Shown one piece after another: positions 14,287 to 21,772 of a stretch of 55,159 nucleotides of DNA. A program made the translations under genes and the position numbers. The DNA lies in the NCBI GenBank assembly GCA_947629925.1, contig CANRFO010000018.1, positions 1 through 55,159 of the forward strand, given 5' to 3'. Source of the stretch: an uncultured Ruminiclostridium sp. GTDB lineage: Bacteria > Bacillota > Clostridia > Oscillospirales > Ruminococcaceae. Under the pieces are notes generated by a model. It had not been told where the DNA came from and ran no database searches. It saw nothing but the letters and a program-made list of their open reading frames with translations. Each line of letters begins with the position of its first letter. Position 1 is the stretch's first letter.

Positions 14287-14414
14287 TATCAGAACATTCC
14301 CGATTGATTATTGCCAGACCTTCGATTGACTTATCCCATTTGGGAGGGAGCGACAGTATCTGAGAGAAGTCCTCTCGCTTTAAGAGATAATCGCATGTCC
14401 CGTAAATGGTGATT
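14287..14414 (-). pseudogene. replication-initiator-like fragment of a mobile element
   Basis: The minus strand encodes LRDMRLSLKARGLLSQILSL and then PPKWDKSIEGLAIINRE. This matches the helix-turn-helix start region of RepA/DnaD-like replication initiators carried by conjugative elements (D..LS.KAKGLL..MLSLP..WD.S..GL). No frame continues on either side. Together with the helicase scrap it marks a lost conjugative element. Confidence 0.6.
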
Positions 14415-14464
14415 TGCCATTACTGTGTATCATTCGATTTTCTCAACATTGCAGTATATGCCAT

Positions 14465-14525
14465 TACCGGAACACCTCTATAACAAAATTTTCATGCTTA
14501 AAGAAAAAATTTTTAAAAAAAGAGG
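14465..14525. repeat. short dispersed repeat, copy 2
   Basis: Partner of 2598-2655 in the same orientation. It borders the mobile-element fragments here, as the first copy borders the accessory segment. Confidence 0.5.
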
Positions 14526-14553
14526 GAATCTTTGTATATGGTAGGCTGTGAAA

Positions 14554-14635
14554 TCGTGACCAAATAGCTTTTTGGGTGGCGAGCAAAAAACACGCTCCCG
14601 TTATCTGGGAGCGTGCTGATGCGGCTCAGCCGCTG
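14554..14635 (-). repeat. 82 bp repeat abutting tRNA-Ser (copy A)
   Basis: This segment matches the reverse complement of 27508-27590 closely. Shared parts are TGACCAAA..., the hairpin ACGCTCCCGTTATCTGGGAG and GATGCGGCTCAGCCGCTGG, which reaches into the tRNA 3' CCA. Both copies begin exactly at a tRNA 3' end. It includes a terminator, so it may be a mobile terminator cassette or an attachment-site duplication. Confidence 0.75.
14585..14617 (-). terminator. terminator of tRNA-Ser
   Basis: On the minus strand CACGCTCCC pairs with GGGAGCGTG around AGATAACG-type loop sequence, followed by TTTTTT. Confidence 0.85.
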
Positions 14636-14724
14636 GCGCAGACGGTGGGATTCGAACCCACGGTACTTTTCACAGTACAAACGATTTCGAGTCGTTCTCG
14701 TTATGACCACTTCGATACGTCTGC
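14634..14724 (-). tRNA. tRNA-Ser (CGA)
   Basis: A 91 nt class II tRNA with long variable arm (GTACTGTGAAAAGTAC) and encoded CCA. Acceptor GCAGACG pairs with CGTCTGC; the anticodon loop CTCGAAA carries CGA. Confidence 0.93.
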
Positions 14725-14730
14725 ATATAA

Positions 14731-14765
14731 TAAAAACAGCGTTGGACTGTCGGGAGTCCAACGCT
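14731..14765 (-). terminator. terminator of tRNA-Leu
   Basis: On the minus strand AGCGTTGGACT pairs with AGTCCAACGCT, followed by GTTTTTATT. It lies between the two tRNA genes. Confidence 0.85.
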
Positions 14766-14767
14766 TG

Positions 14768-14853
14768 TGGTGCGGAGAATGGGACTTGAACCCACACGGG
14801 AAAACTCCCACTACCCCCTCAAAGTAGCGCGTCTGCCGTTCCGCCACCTCCGC
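14768..14853 (-). tRNA. tRNA-Leu (GAG)
   Basis: An 86 nt class II tRNA with encoded CCA. Acceptor GCGGAGG faces TCTCCGC with a terminal G-T pair; anticodon stem CTACT/GGTAG encloses TTGAGGG, anticodon GAG; variable arm GGGAGTTTTCCC. Confidence 0.93.
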
Positions 14854-14876
14854 AGGTATGTGAATACAGCTTTATT

Positions 14877-14905
14877 ATTATATCAGCAACTTTAAAAAAA
14901 GTCAA
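14877..14905 (-). promoter_or_regulatory. promoter of the tRNA-Leu/tRNA-Ser unit
   Basis: On the minus strand TTGACT (14905-14900), 17 bp, TATAAT (14882-14877). Confidence 0.85.
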
Positions 14906-14956
14906 TACCCTTTTTCCAAAAAAATAAAAATATTTTTTATCTTTTATAAAATCTTG

Positions 14957-14985
14957 TTGATAATTGTACGGAAGTGTGATATAAT
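14957..14985 (+). promoter_or_regulatory. promoter of the RCK gene pair
   Basis: TTGATA (14957-14962), 17 bp, TATAAT (14980-14985), divergent from the tRNA promoter. Transcription should start near 14992. Confidence 0.8.
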
Positions 14986-15043
14986 TACCTTTATAAAATC
15001 ATAAGCCTAACACAGAAAGGAAATAACAGCAGGTAACCGTTTT

Positions 15044-15664
15044 ATGAATATTCTGATAGTAGGGTGCAGCAGAATGGGCGCTTCTCTTGCTTCGGCGATG
15101 AGCGAGCGCGGCTATGATGTTTCGGTCATGGACAGAAGGAGCAGTTCTTTCGAGCGCCTTGACGACAAATTTACGGGACTGACCTTTAAAGGCTTCCCGA
15201 TAGACAACGACGACCTGACCGCGGCGGGAATAGAGTCCTGCGACGCGGTGTGCGCAGTTACCGACGATGACAACGTGAACCTGATGGTAGCGCAGATAGC
15301 CAAGGACGTACATCATGTGGGACTTATCCTGACGCAGATACTCGACCCTGAAAAGGCGACGGCGTACGATCAGGACGGAATAAATCCCATCTGCTCCACA
15401 AGTCTTACTCTTGACGCGTTCATTTCCGCGCTTGAGGGTTATAAAGACGAGCAAATGCTTAATTTCGGGAGCCATAGGGTCAAATTTTACTCTATCCCGA
15501 TTCCGAAGGAATTTATCGGAATGAAGGCGATGGAGATACAGTTCGAGACGGACGAGGTGCTTTACGCCATTGTCAACGAGGGCGGAAAGTTTAATCTTAT
15601 CGAGCATTACAACGTACTTCTGAAGGAGGGGGACACGCTGATCTTTTCCAAGCTTGTGGACTAA
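15044..15664 (+). CDS. TrkA/KtrA-family potassium channel regulatory subunit (first)
   Basis: A 206-residue cytoplasmic RCK protein. The Rossmann RCK_N domain (about 1-130) starts with the nucleotide-binding fold MNILIVGCSRMGASLA, and RCK_C follows (about 135-206, ending KEGDTLIFSK). Such subunits bind NAD(H), ATP or c-di-AMP and gate a TrkH/KtrB potassium channel. The first glycine loop reads GCSRMG rather than the typical GxGxxG, so nucleotide preference may differ. It is followed after 21 bp by a paralogue; two separate RCK subunits together resemble the two halves of a classical TrkA. The channel gene is not in the window. Confidence 0.85.
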   Translation: MNILIVGCSRMGASLASAMSERGYDVSVMDRRSSSFERLDDKFTGLTFKGFPIDNDDLTAAGIESCDAVCAVTDDDNVNLMVAQIAKDVHHVGLILTQILDPEKATAYDQDGINPICSTSLTLDAFISALEGYKDEQMLNFGSHRVKFYSIPIPKEFIGMKAMEIQFETDEVLYAIVNEGGKFNLIEHYNVLLKEGDTLIFSKLVD

Positions 15665-15685
15665 AGCAGCGGTCATATCGTACAA

Positions 15686-16345
15686 ATGAGAGCTATCATA
15701 GTGGGCGGAGGAAAGGTAGGCTATTATCTTGCAAGGACCTTGCTTGAAAGAAGCTACGATGTTTCCGTCATTGAAATCGATAAAAATGTGAGCCAGTATT
15801 TTGCAAATACTCTGGACGTAACGGTGGTGCTTGGCGACGGCTCCACAGCAAGAGCGCTGAAAAAAGCGGGCGCGGAGCGCTGCGACACAATTATCGCCGT
15901 AACAGGCGAAGATGAGGTCAACCTTATCATATGCCAGATGGCAAAGCGGCTGTATCAGGTGAAAAAGACCATAGCAAAGGTGAATAACCCCAAAAACGTT
16001 GATACCATAAAAAATCTGGGCGTTGACATCGCCATTTCGGGGACCGACAACATTATCCGTCAGATGGAAAGAGAAGTGGACAACAGCCGCATAAAGGAGC
16101 TTATGCCCATAAGCGAAAAGGCGTCGGTATTTGAGGTGACGCTTCCTGAAAATTACGCTTACGGCGGGAAAATGATAGCTGAAATAAAGCTTCCCGAAAA
16201 CTGCAACATCATCAGCATAACCCGCGGCGGCGAGCTGCTGATACCGCGCGGCGGCACAAAGCTGATGAGCAACGACGTCCTGCTTATCGTGTCAACGACA
16301 AGCGCCGCAAATGAAGTCCGCAGGGTACTGAAGCTGAAAAAATAA
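15686..16345 (+). CDS. TrkA/KtrA-family potassium channel regulatory subunit (second)
   Basis: A 219-residue paralogue of the gene upstream, in the same operon. RCK_N (about 1-135) has the full dinucleotide motif GGGKVGYYLA and the acidic end of beta-2 (VIEID), typical of NAD(H) binding. RCK_C follows (about 138-219), ending SNDVLLIVSTTSAANEVRRV. Family knowledge: these form octameric gating rings under a membrane channel. With the first subunit it may form a hetero-ring. A terminator follows directly. Confidence 0.88.
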   Translation: MRAIIVGGGKVGYYLARTLLERSYDVSVIEIDKNVSQYFANTLDVTVVLGDGSTARALKKAGAERCDTIIAVTGEDEVNLIICQMAKRLYQVKKTIAKVNNPKNVDTIKNLGVDIAISGTDNIIRQMEREVDNSRIKELMPISEKASVFEVTLPENYAYGGKMIAEIKLPENCNIISITRGGELLIPRGGTKLMSNDVLLIVSTTSAANEVRRVLKLKK

Positions 16346-16350
16346 ATAAC

Positions 16351-16382
16351 AGGACAGGCAAACTTTAGCCTGTCCTTTTTAT
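16351..16382 (+). terminator. convergent terminator
   Basis: AGGACAGGC pairs with GCCTGTCCT, followed by TTTTT; it overlaps the end of the facing phosphatase gene. Confidence 0.85.
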
Positions 16383-16951
16383 GTATTTTCAAACAGATCG
16401 TACATTTTTATATCGACGATCCTTTCCCCCTCAAACCTGAACCGCACTATCCACGGCATAAGCCCTTTTATCTCCTGAAACCGCTCATAGCCGAAGGAGG
16501 GGTCGTAATAATTTATAATAGTGCTGAGCGCCGTTCCGTGACTTCCTACGGCAATATTTTTCCCCTCGTATTTTTTCAGCACTTTTTTCAGCGCGCTTAT
16601 ATTTCTCTCCTGCACCTCGCCCAGACTTTCCCCGTCGATCAGCTTATAGCTGAGATCCTCCCACTGTTTTCTGCAAAACCCGTCGAAATCATCTATCCAT
16701 ACGCTGTCTATCTTTCTCTCTTTGAAATTTTCGATTATTTCTATCTCAAGCCCATTTTTCTCCGCAAACTCCCCGACCGTATCTATCGCCCTTTTGTAAG
16801 GACTTGACAGCACGGCGAAAATATCTTTATCCTCAAGAAATCCCGTCACCAGCCGCCTGTCCGCAAGCCCTTTTTCCGTCAGCTCGCGGCTGACGTCGTC
16901 GTGATTATCGTAATTCGGCTGGGCGTGACGGACAAAATAAACAACAGTCAT
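16379..16951 (-). CDS. histidine phosphatase family protein
   Basis: A 190-residue member of the phosphoglycerate-mutase-like branch. Start 16951 (MTVVYFVRHAQPN) is chosen because GAGGT lies nine bases upstream; an upstream extension lacks family similarity. Catalytic features are RHA (phospho-accepting histidine, residue 9), SSPYKRAIDT (phosphate-binding arginine) and GSHGTAL (second histidine near residue 140). Substrate is unknown; relatives act on phosphoglycerate, alpha-ribazole phosphate or other small phosphates. It is a single gene convergent with the RCK pair. Confidence 0.85.
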   Translation of the reverse strand: MTVVYFVRHAQPNYDNHDDVSRELTEKGLADRRLVTGFLEDKDIFAVLSSPYKRAIDTVGEFAEKNGLEIEIIENFKERKIDSVWIDDFDGFCRKQWEDLSYKLIDGESLGEVQERNISALKKVLKKYEGKNIAVGSHGTALSTIINYYDPSFGYERFQEIKGLMPWIVRFRFEGERIVDIKMYDLFENT

Positions 16952-17120
16952 TATGTCATTACCTCGCTTTTTGGCTGTAATAAAGGCTTTTGCCGCTTTT
17001 ATTATATAGTAAAGGCATGGCAAAGTCAAGGTTTTCCTGTCAAAACGCCCTAAAAAAAGTCAAAAAATAGAAAGTTTTAGTAACTCCTGACTAAATTTGA
17101 AGTTTATGCTCAGCCGCTTC

Positions 17121-17149
17121 TTGATATTTGGTAAAAGTTGAGGTATAAT
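17121..17149 (+). promoter_or_regulatory. promoter of glgP
   Basis: TTGATA (17121-17126), 17 bp, TATAAT (17144-17149); the start near 17156 leaves an 85 nt leader. Confidence 0.8.
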
Positions 17150-17240
17150 GAATAAGAATATGGAATATGAAACCAAGACCTGATTATTTTATCGCAATAA
17201 CTTATCGGAAGTAATCACTTTACGAAAGGAAAGAACAACT

Positions 17241-19640
17241 ATGAAGTCACCCTACACTGCGAAAGAAATAAGAGAGCAAATGGAGCATATACTGGAATTT
17301 GATTTCCGTACGTCTCCCAAGGAAGCCACAGATAAACAGATATACAAGGCTTTATCCAAGATAGTTTCACAGCATTTGAAGGAAAAACGCCACAAATTTA
17401 TGACCAAGTGCAATTCTCAGGGCAAAAAGCAGGTCTACTATATCTCAATGGAATTTCTTATGGGACGTTCCTTAAAGACCAATCTTTACAATCTGGGAAT
17501 GAACGAAGAGGCTGAAAAGGCGATAAAAGAGGCGTTCGACACAAAGATAGACAAAATTTACGAGGAAGAGCCTGACGCAGGACTTGGAAACGGCGGTCTG
17601 GGGCGTCTTGCCGCCTGCTATATGGACGGGCTTGCTACCTGCGCCCTCCCCGCAACGGGCTATTCCATTCTTTACGAATATGGCATTTTCAAGCAGAAAA
17701 TACTTGACGGCTGGCAGACCGAGCTTCCCGACAACTGGCTCCCCGGCGGCGAGATATGGCTGGCGGAGGTCCCCGACCAGGCTATCCCCGTACATTTTGA
17801 CGGCGAGATACAGGAAAGCTGGGCGGATAACTACCATTCGGTAAATCATGTCAATTACCGCACTGTAAACGCCGTTCCTTACGATATGTACGTCAGCGGC
17901 TACGACAGCGAGGGCGTTTCCAAGCTGAGGCTCTGGAGCGCCGCAGGTATGAGCTTTGATATGAGCGCATTCAATCAGGGCAACTACGCCACCGCTCTTG
18001 GCGCAAACGACATCGCTCATTCTCTCACAAAGGTGCTTTACCCCAACGACAACCACCTTGAGGGCAAGGCTCTGCGTTTAAGACAGCAGTATTTTATGTG
18101 CGCCGCTTCAATAGGCGATATAGTAATGCGTCATATGAACATTTACGGCACGCTTGACAATCTCCACGAAAAAGTTGCTATCCATATAAACGACACTCAC
18201 CCCACTCTCGCTATCCCCGAGCTTATGAGGATAATGCTGGACGACTGCGGTTACAGCTGGTCAAAGGCATGGCATATCGTTACCAATACATTTGCTTATA
18301 CCAACCACACCGTTATGGCTGAAGCGCTTGAAAAGTGGGACGAAACAATGCTTCGCAACATTCTCCCCAGAATTTACACCATTATCTGTGAGATAAACCG
18401 CCGCTACTGCGAGGGACTCAGCGCCCGTCTCAACGACGAGAACCGAGTTGCCAGAATGTCCATTGTCAGCAACAATCAGATAAAAATGGCGAACCTCTGC
18501 GTTGACGCCTGCCACTCTGTAAACGGCGTTTCCAAGCTGCACAGCGAGATAATCAAGGAAAGCGTGTTCAAGGACGAGTACGACGACAAGCCTGTCAAGT
18601 TCAAGAACGTCACCAACGGCATAGCTTACAGAAGATGGCTGCTCCAGTCAAATAAGGGGCTTACCGACCTGCTTTCAAGCTGCATAGGCGAAGGCTTCAA
18701 GAAGAACGCCGCCGAGCTTGAGCGTTTCAGAATGTTCAAAAACGACAAGAGCGTGCTTGAGAGCCTTGCAAAGATAAAGAGAGAGAACAAGGAGCGTTTT
18801 GCAAAATACGTTGAAAAGACCACAGGCAGAGCGCTGAACCTTGACAGCATATTTGACGTACAGGTAAAGCGCCTGCACGAATACAAGCGCCAGCAGCTGA
18901 ACGTGATGAACATTCTTGCGGATTACAACTATCTGCTGGAAAATCCCAACGCCGACTTTGTTCCCAAGACCTACATCTTCGCTTCCAAAGCCGCTCCAGG
19001 CTACTATATGGCAAAGCAGATAATCAAGATGATCTGGTGCCTCGGCGAGGAGATAAAGCAAAATCCTCAGATAAGCGAAAAGCTCAGCGTAGTTTTCCTT
19101 GAGGATTACCGTGTTACCCTTTCCGAAATACTTATGCCCGCCAGCGAGATCTCCGAGCAGATCTCCCTTGCAGGGACCGAGGCCAGCGGCACGGGCAATA
19201 TGAAGCTTATGCTCAACGGCGCAATAACTATGGGAACATACGACGGCGCAAACGTTGAGATATGCCAGCAGGTAGGCAGGGACAACATCTTCATCTTCGG
19301 TATGAACGCCGATGAGGTGAACGTGATGAAAGCCAACGGATATTCTCCCGAGGGCTATTATCTCAGCGACAGCCGCATAGCGGGCGCTATCAACAGAATG
19401 TATCACGGCATAAACGGCGCTCAGTTCGACGAGGTAGCGAACGCTCTGAAATTCGTGGATCAGTATATGGCACTTGCGGACTTTGACAGCTACCGCAAGG
19501 CGCAGGCTGAAGCGTCCGAAGCTTACCGTGACGTTACCCGCTGGAACAAGATGTCACTTGAAAATATTGCGGGAGCAGGCGTATTCTCCGCTGACAGAGC
19601 AGTTATGGACTATGCCCGCGAGATATGGAACCTTATATAA
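17241..19640 (+). CDS. glgP: glycogen/maltodextrin phosphorylase
   Basis: A 799-residue GT35 enzyme that releases glucose-1-phosphate from alpha-1,4-glucan ends, using PLP. Full length and collinear with the family: VYYISMEFLMGRSL near the N-terminus, GNGGLGRLAAC (about 115), the HINDTHP segment (about 318) and the PLP-site region EASGTGNMKLMLNG (about 651-664, lysine carrying PLP). AAAGGAAAG precedes the ATG. A terminator separates it from a downstream GH13 amylase gene, but the two are in the same direction and functionally linked: the amylase trims, the phosphorylase degrades linear ends. Confidence 0.97.
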   Translation: MKSPYTAKEIREQMEHILEFDFRTSPKEATDKQIYKALSKIVSQHLKEKRHKFMTKCNSQGKKQVYYISMEFLMGRSLKTNLYNLGMNEEAEKAIKEAFDTKIDKIYEEEPDAGLGNGGLGRLAACYMDGLATCALPATGYSILYEYGIFKQKILDGWQTELPDNWLPGGEIWLAEVPDQAIPVHFDGEIQESWADNYHSVNHVNYRTVNAVPYDMYVSGYDSEGVSKLRLWSAAGMSFDMSAFNQGNYATALGANDIAHSLTKVLYPNDNHLEGKALRLRQQYFMCAASIGDIVMRHMNIYGTLDNLHEKVAIHINDTHPTLAIPELMRIMLDDCGYSWSKAWHIVTNTFAYTNHTVMAEALEKWDETMLRNILPRIYTIICEINRRYCEGLSARLNDENRVARMSIVSNNQIKMANLCVDACHSVNGVSKLHSEIIKESVFKDEYDDKPVKFKNVTNGIAYRRWLLQSNKGLTDLLSSCIGEGFKKNAAELERFRMFKNDKSVLESLAKIKRENKERFAKYVEKTTGRALNLDSIFDVQVKRLHEYKRQQLNVMNILADYNYLLENPNADFVPKTYIFASKAAPGYYMAKQIIKMIWCLGEEIKQNPQISEKLSVVFLEDYRVTLSEILMPASEISEQISLAGTEASGTGNMKLMLNGAITMGTYDGANVEICQQVGRDNIFIFGMNADEVNVMKANGYSPEGYYLSDSRIAGAINRMYHGINGAQFDEVANALKFVDQYMALADFDSYRKAQAEASEAYRDVTRWNKMSLENIAGAGVFSADRAVMDYAREIWNLI

Positions 19641-19677
19641 AACTGCACAAATAACGTCACAAACAAGCATTTATGCG

Positions 19678-19711
19678 GAGGGCGCACCCTTGCGCTCTCC
19701 GTTTTGATTTT
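19678..19711 (+). terminator. hairpin between glgP and the amylase gene
   Basis: GGAGGGCGCA pairs with TGCGCTCTCC, followed by GTTTTGATTTT; some read-through into the next gene is likely since no separate promoter is obvious. Confidence 0.75.
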
Positions 19712-19728
19712 CATTGAGGAGAGGTACT

Positions 19729-21615
19729 ATGAAACGAAGTGTTTTCAACTGCTTTGATACTTATTATAAATCCCCCTTCGGAGCGGTGGAAAGGGAAAGC
19801 AGCGTTACGTTCCGCCTGAACATTCCCGATTACGTCCATGTTATCGAATGTTATCTGATAATGTTCCGCCCAGGATTCAAGGAAAAGTTCGTACAGCTTG
19901 AGCATAAGGGCGAGGGCGAGGAAAACGGCGAGCATTTCCATATTTTCGACTGCGTTTACACCCCTCACGACGCGGGACTTCACCATTATTATTTTCAGGT
20001 AGTGACAGACGGAGGACACAGGTATTTAAAGCGCAAGAACGCGTCTGAAGCGGGCATTGACGGGACCGAGCTGTTCCAGCTGACAGTCTACGAGCAGGGA
20101 ATGACCACTCCCGACTGGATAAAGGGCGGCGTTATGTATCAGATATTCCCTGACCGCTTTGCCAGAAAGACTGACCTTGCTGATGACGAGCCCGTTCCTC
20201 CCGTTGACAGGCGTATCCATACCGACTGGAACGAGATACCCGACTGGCAGCCCAACGACAAGGGAATGATAACCAACAGCGATTATTTCGGCGGCAACTT
20301 AAAGGGGATCGAAAGCAAGCTGCCTTATTTAAAGGAGCTTGGCGTTACCTGCATTTACCTCAACCCTATCTTTGAGGCTCACGAGAACCACCGCTACAAC
20401 ACCGCCTGCTATGAGCGGATAGATATTCTTTTGGGTAATGAGGAGGACTTTCGCCATCTCTGCAAAACCGCCGATGAAATGGGGATAAAGATAATCCTTG
20501 ACGGCGTTTTCAGCCACACGGGAGCAGATTCCGTCTACTTCAACAAATTCGGTCGCTACGGCGACCATACAGGCGCATACCGTGACCCCGAAAGCCCGTA
20601 CAGGAGCTGGTACAGCTTCATAAATTACCCGCAAGAATACGAAAGCTGGTGGGGAATAACCACACTTCCCAACGTAAACGAAAACAATCCCGATTATACA
20701 GATTACATCTGTGGCGAGGGCGGAATATTGCAGAGATGGATAGACGCAGGAGCGGCAGGCTGGCGCCTTGACGTTGCCGACGAGCTTCCCGACGAATTTC
20801 TCGACAATCTCCGCAAATCGGTAAAAAGCAAAGGCGAGGACAAGATAATTTACGGCGAGGTATGGGAGGACGCCTCAAACAAGGAAAGCTACGGCATACG
20901 CCGCCGCTATCTCATAGGCGGACAGCTTGACAGCGTGATGAACTATCCCTTCAAGGAATGTATATTAAACTACGTTAAGTACGGCGACCCCAATTCCTTC
21001 CGCGACGGTATAATGACTATCGTTGAGCATTACCCCAAGCCCTGCACCGACATACTGATGAATTTCCTCTCCACTCACGACACCGAGCGTGCCATAACCC
21101 GCCTTGCAGGGCAGGACGTGGGCTGGAACGACCGCAGGTGGCAGTCTGAAAACAGCCTTTCCCCGCAGGAATACGCTTACGGTGTATCGCTTATGAAATG
21201 CGCTATGGTATTGCAGTTCTTCCTCCCCGGCGTCCCCTGCATTTATTACGCAGACGAGGCGGGACAGGAGGGCTACAAGGACCCCTTCAACCGCCGCACC
21301 TACCCCTGGGGCGCAGAGGACAGGAACCTTATCGACTTCACCGCCGAGCTTAGCCGCATACGCAAGGGCAGCAAAGCCTTTGCCGAGGGAACGGTGGAAT
21401 TTATAGAAGTGACCGAGGACATCTGCGTTTTCCGCAGAGAGGACAAGAATAAGAAAGCGGCGGCAGTTATCTGCCTGAACCGCTCCTCAAAGTCAAAGAG
21501 CATTTCTCTTGACTTTCTTCCCGCAGATTTCAGCACCAAGCGCCGTCCCCTTTCAGAAAGCCGCAAGCTGAGCCTTTCCCCCTTTGATTATGAAGTCATA
21601 ACGTATGAACTGTAA
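19729..21615 (+). CDS. GH13 alpha-amylase family enzyme (neopullulanase/cyclomaltodextrinase type)
   Basis: A 628-residue cytoplasmic glucan hydrolase. Start 19729 has GAGGAGAGG just upstream. An N-terminal beta domain (about 1-125, CBM34-like) precedes the catalytic barrel, beginning GVMYQIFPDRFA. Catalytic residues are Asp in GWRLDVADE, Glu in IYGEVWED and Asp in FLSTHDTER. The N-domain and the YQIFPDRF start are typical of neopullulanases and maltogenic amylases, which cut cyclodextrins, pullulan and short maltodextrins. No signal peptide is present, so it should act with glgP on internal glycogen or imported dextrins. Confidence 0.92.
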   Translation: MKRSVFNCFDTYYKSPFGAVERESSVTFRLNIPDYVHVIECYLIMFRPGFKEKFVQLEHKGEGEENGEHFHIFDCVYTPHDAGLHHYYFQVVTDGGHRYLKRKNASEAGIDGTELFQLTVYEQGMTTPDWIKGGVMYQIFPDRFARKTDLADDEPVPPVDRRIHTDWNEIPDWQPNDKGMITNSDYFGGNLKGIESKLPYLKELGVTCIYLNPIFEAHENHRYNTACYERIDILLGNEEDFRHLCKTADEMGIKIILDGVFSHTGADSVYFNKFGRYGDHTGAYRDPESPYRSWYSFINYPQEYESWWGITTLPNVNENNPDYTDYICGEGGILQRWIDAGAAGWRLDVADELPDEFLDNLRKSVKSKGEDKIIYGEVWEDASNKESYGIRRRYLIGGQLDSVMNYPFKECILNYVKYGDPNSFRDGIMTIVEHYPKPCTDILMNFLSTHDTERAITRLAGQDVGWNDRRWQSENSLSPQEYAYGVSLMKCAMVLQFFLPGVPCIYYADEAGQEGYKDPFNRRTYPWGAEDRNLIDFTAELSRIRKGSKAFAEGTVEFIEVTEDICVFRREDKNKKAAAVICLNRSSKSKSISLDFLPADFSTKRRPLSESRKLSLSPFDYEVITYEL

Positions 21616-21620
21616 ACCCG

Positions 21621-21656
21621 TGAGGGGACTCGTCAGAGTCCCCTCGTATTTTTTTG
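21621..21656 (+). terminator. terminator of the GH13 gene
   Basis: GAGGGGACT pairs with AGTCCCCTC around a short loop, followed by GTATTTTTTT. Confidence 0.85.
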
Positions 21657-21678
21657 CGGTCTTTTTTGTTTTTACCTA

Positions 21679-21706
21679 TTGACAACTTGAAAAAAAGTGC
21701 TATAAT
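21679..21706 (+). promoter_or_regulatory. promoter of htpG
   Basis: TTGACA (21679-21684), 16 bp, TATAAT (21701-21706), directly followed by the CIRCE operator. Confidence 0.9.
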
Positions 21707-21711
21707 TACAG

Positions 21712-21738
21712 TTAGCACTCAAAGGGTGAGAGTGCTAA
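21712..21738 (+). promoter_or_regulatory. CIRCE operator (HrcA binding site)
   Basis: TTAGCACTC-N9-GAGTGCTAA, a perfect match to the CIRCE inverted repeat, placed at the expected transcription start of htpG. HrcA represses genes with this element until heat stress; hrcA is not in this window. Confidence 0.97.
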
Positions 21739-21772
21739 AATTTGAGGACGAAAGAAAGAAGGACGATATAAA

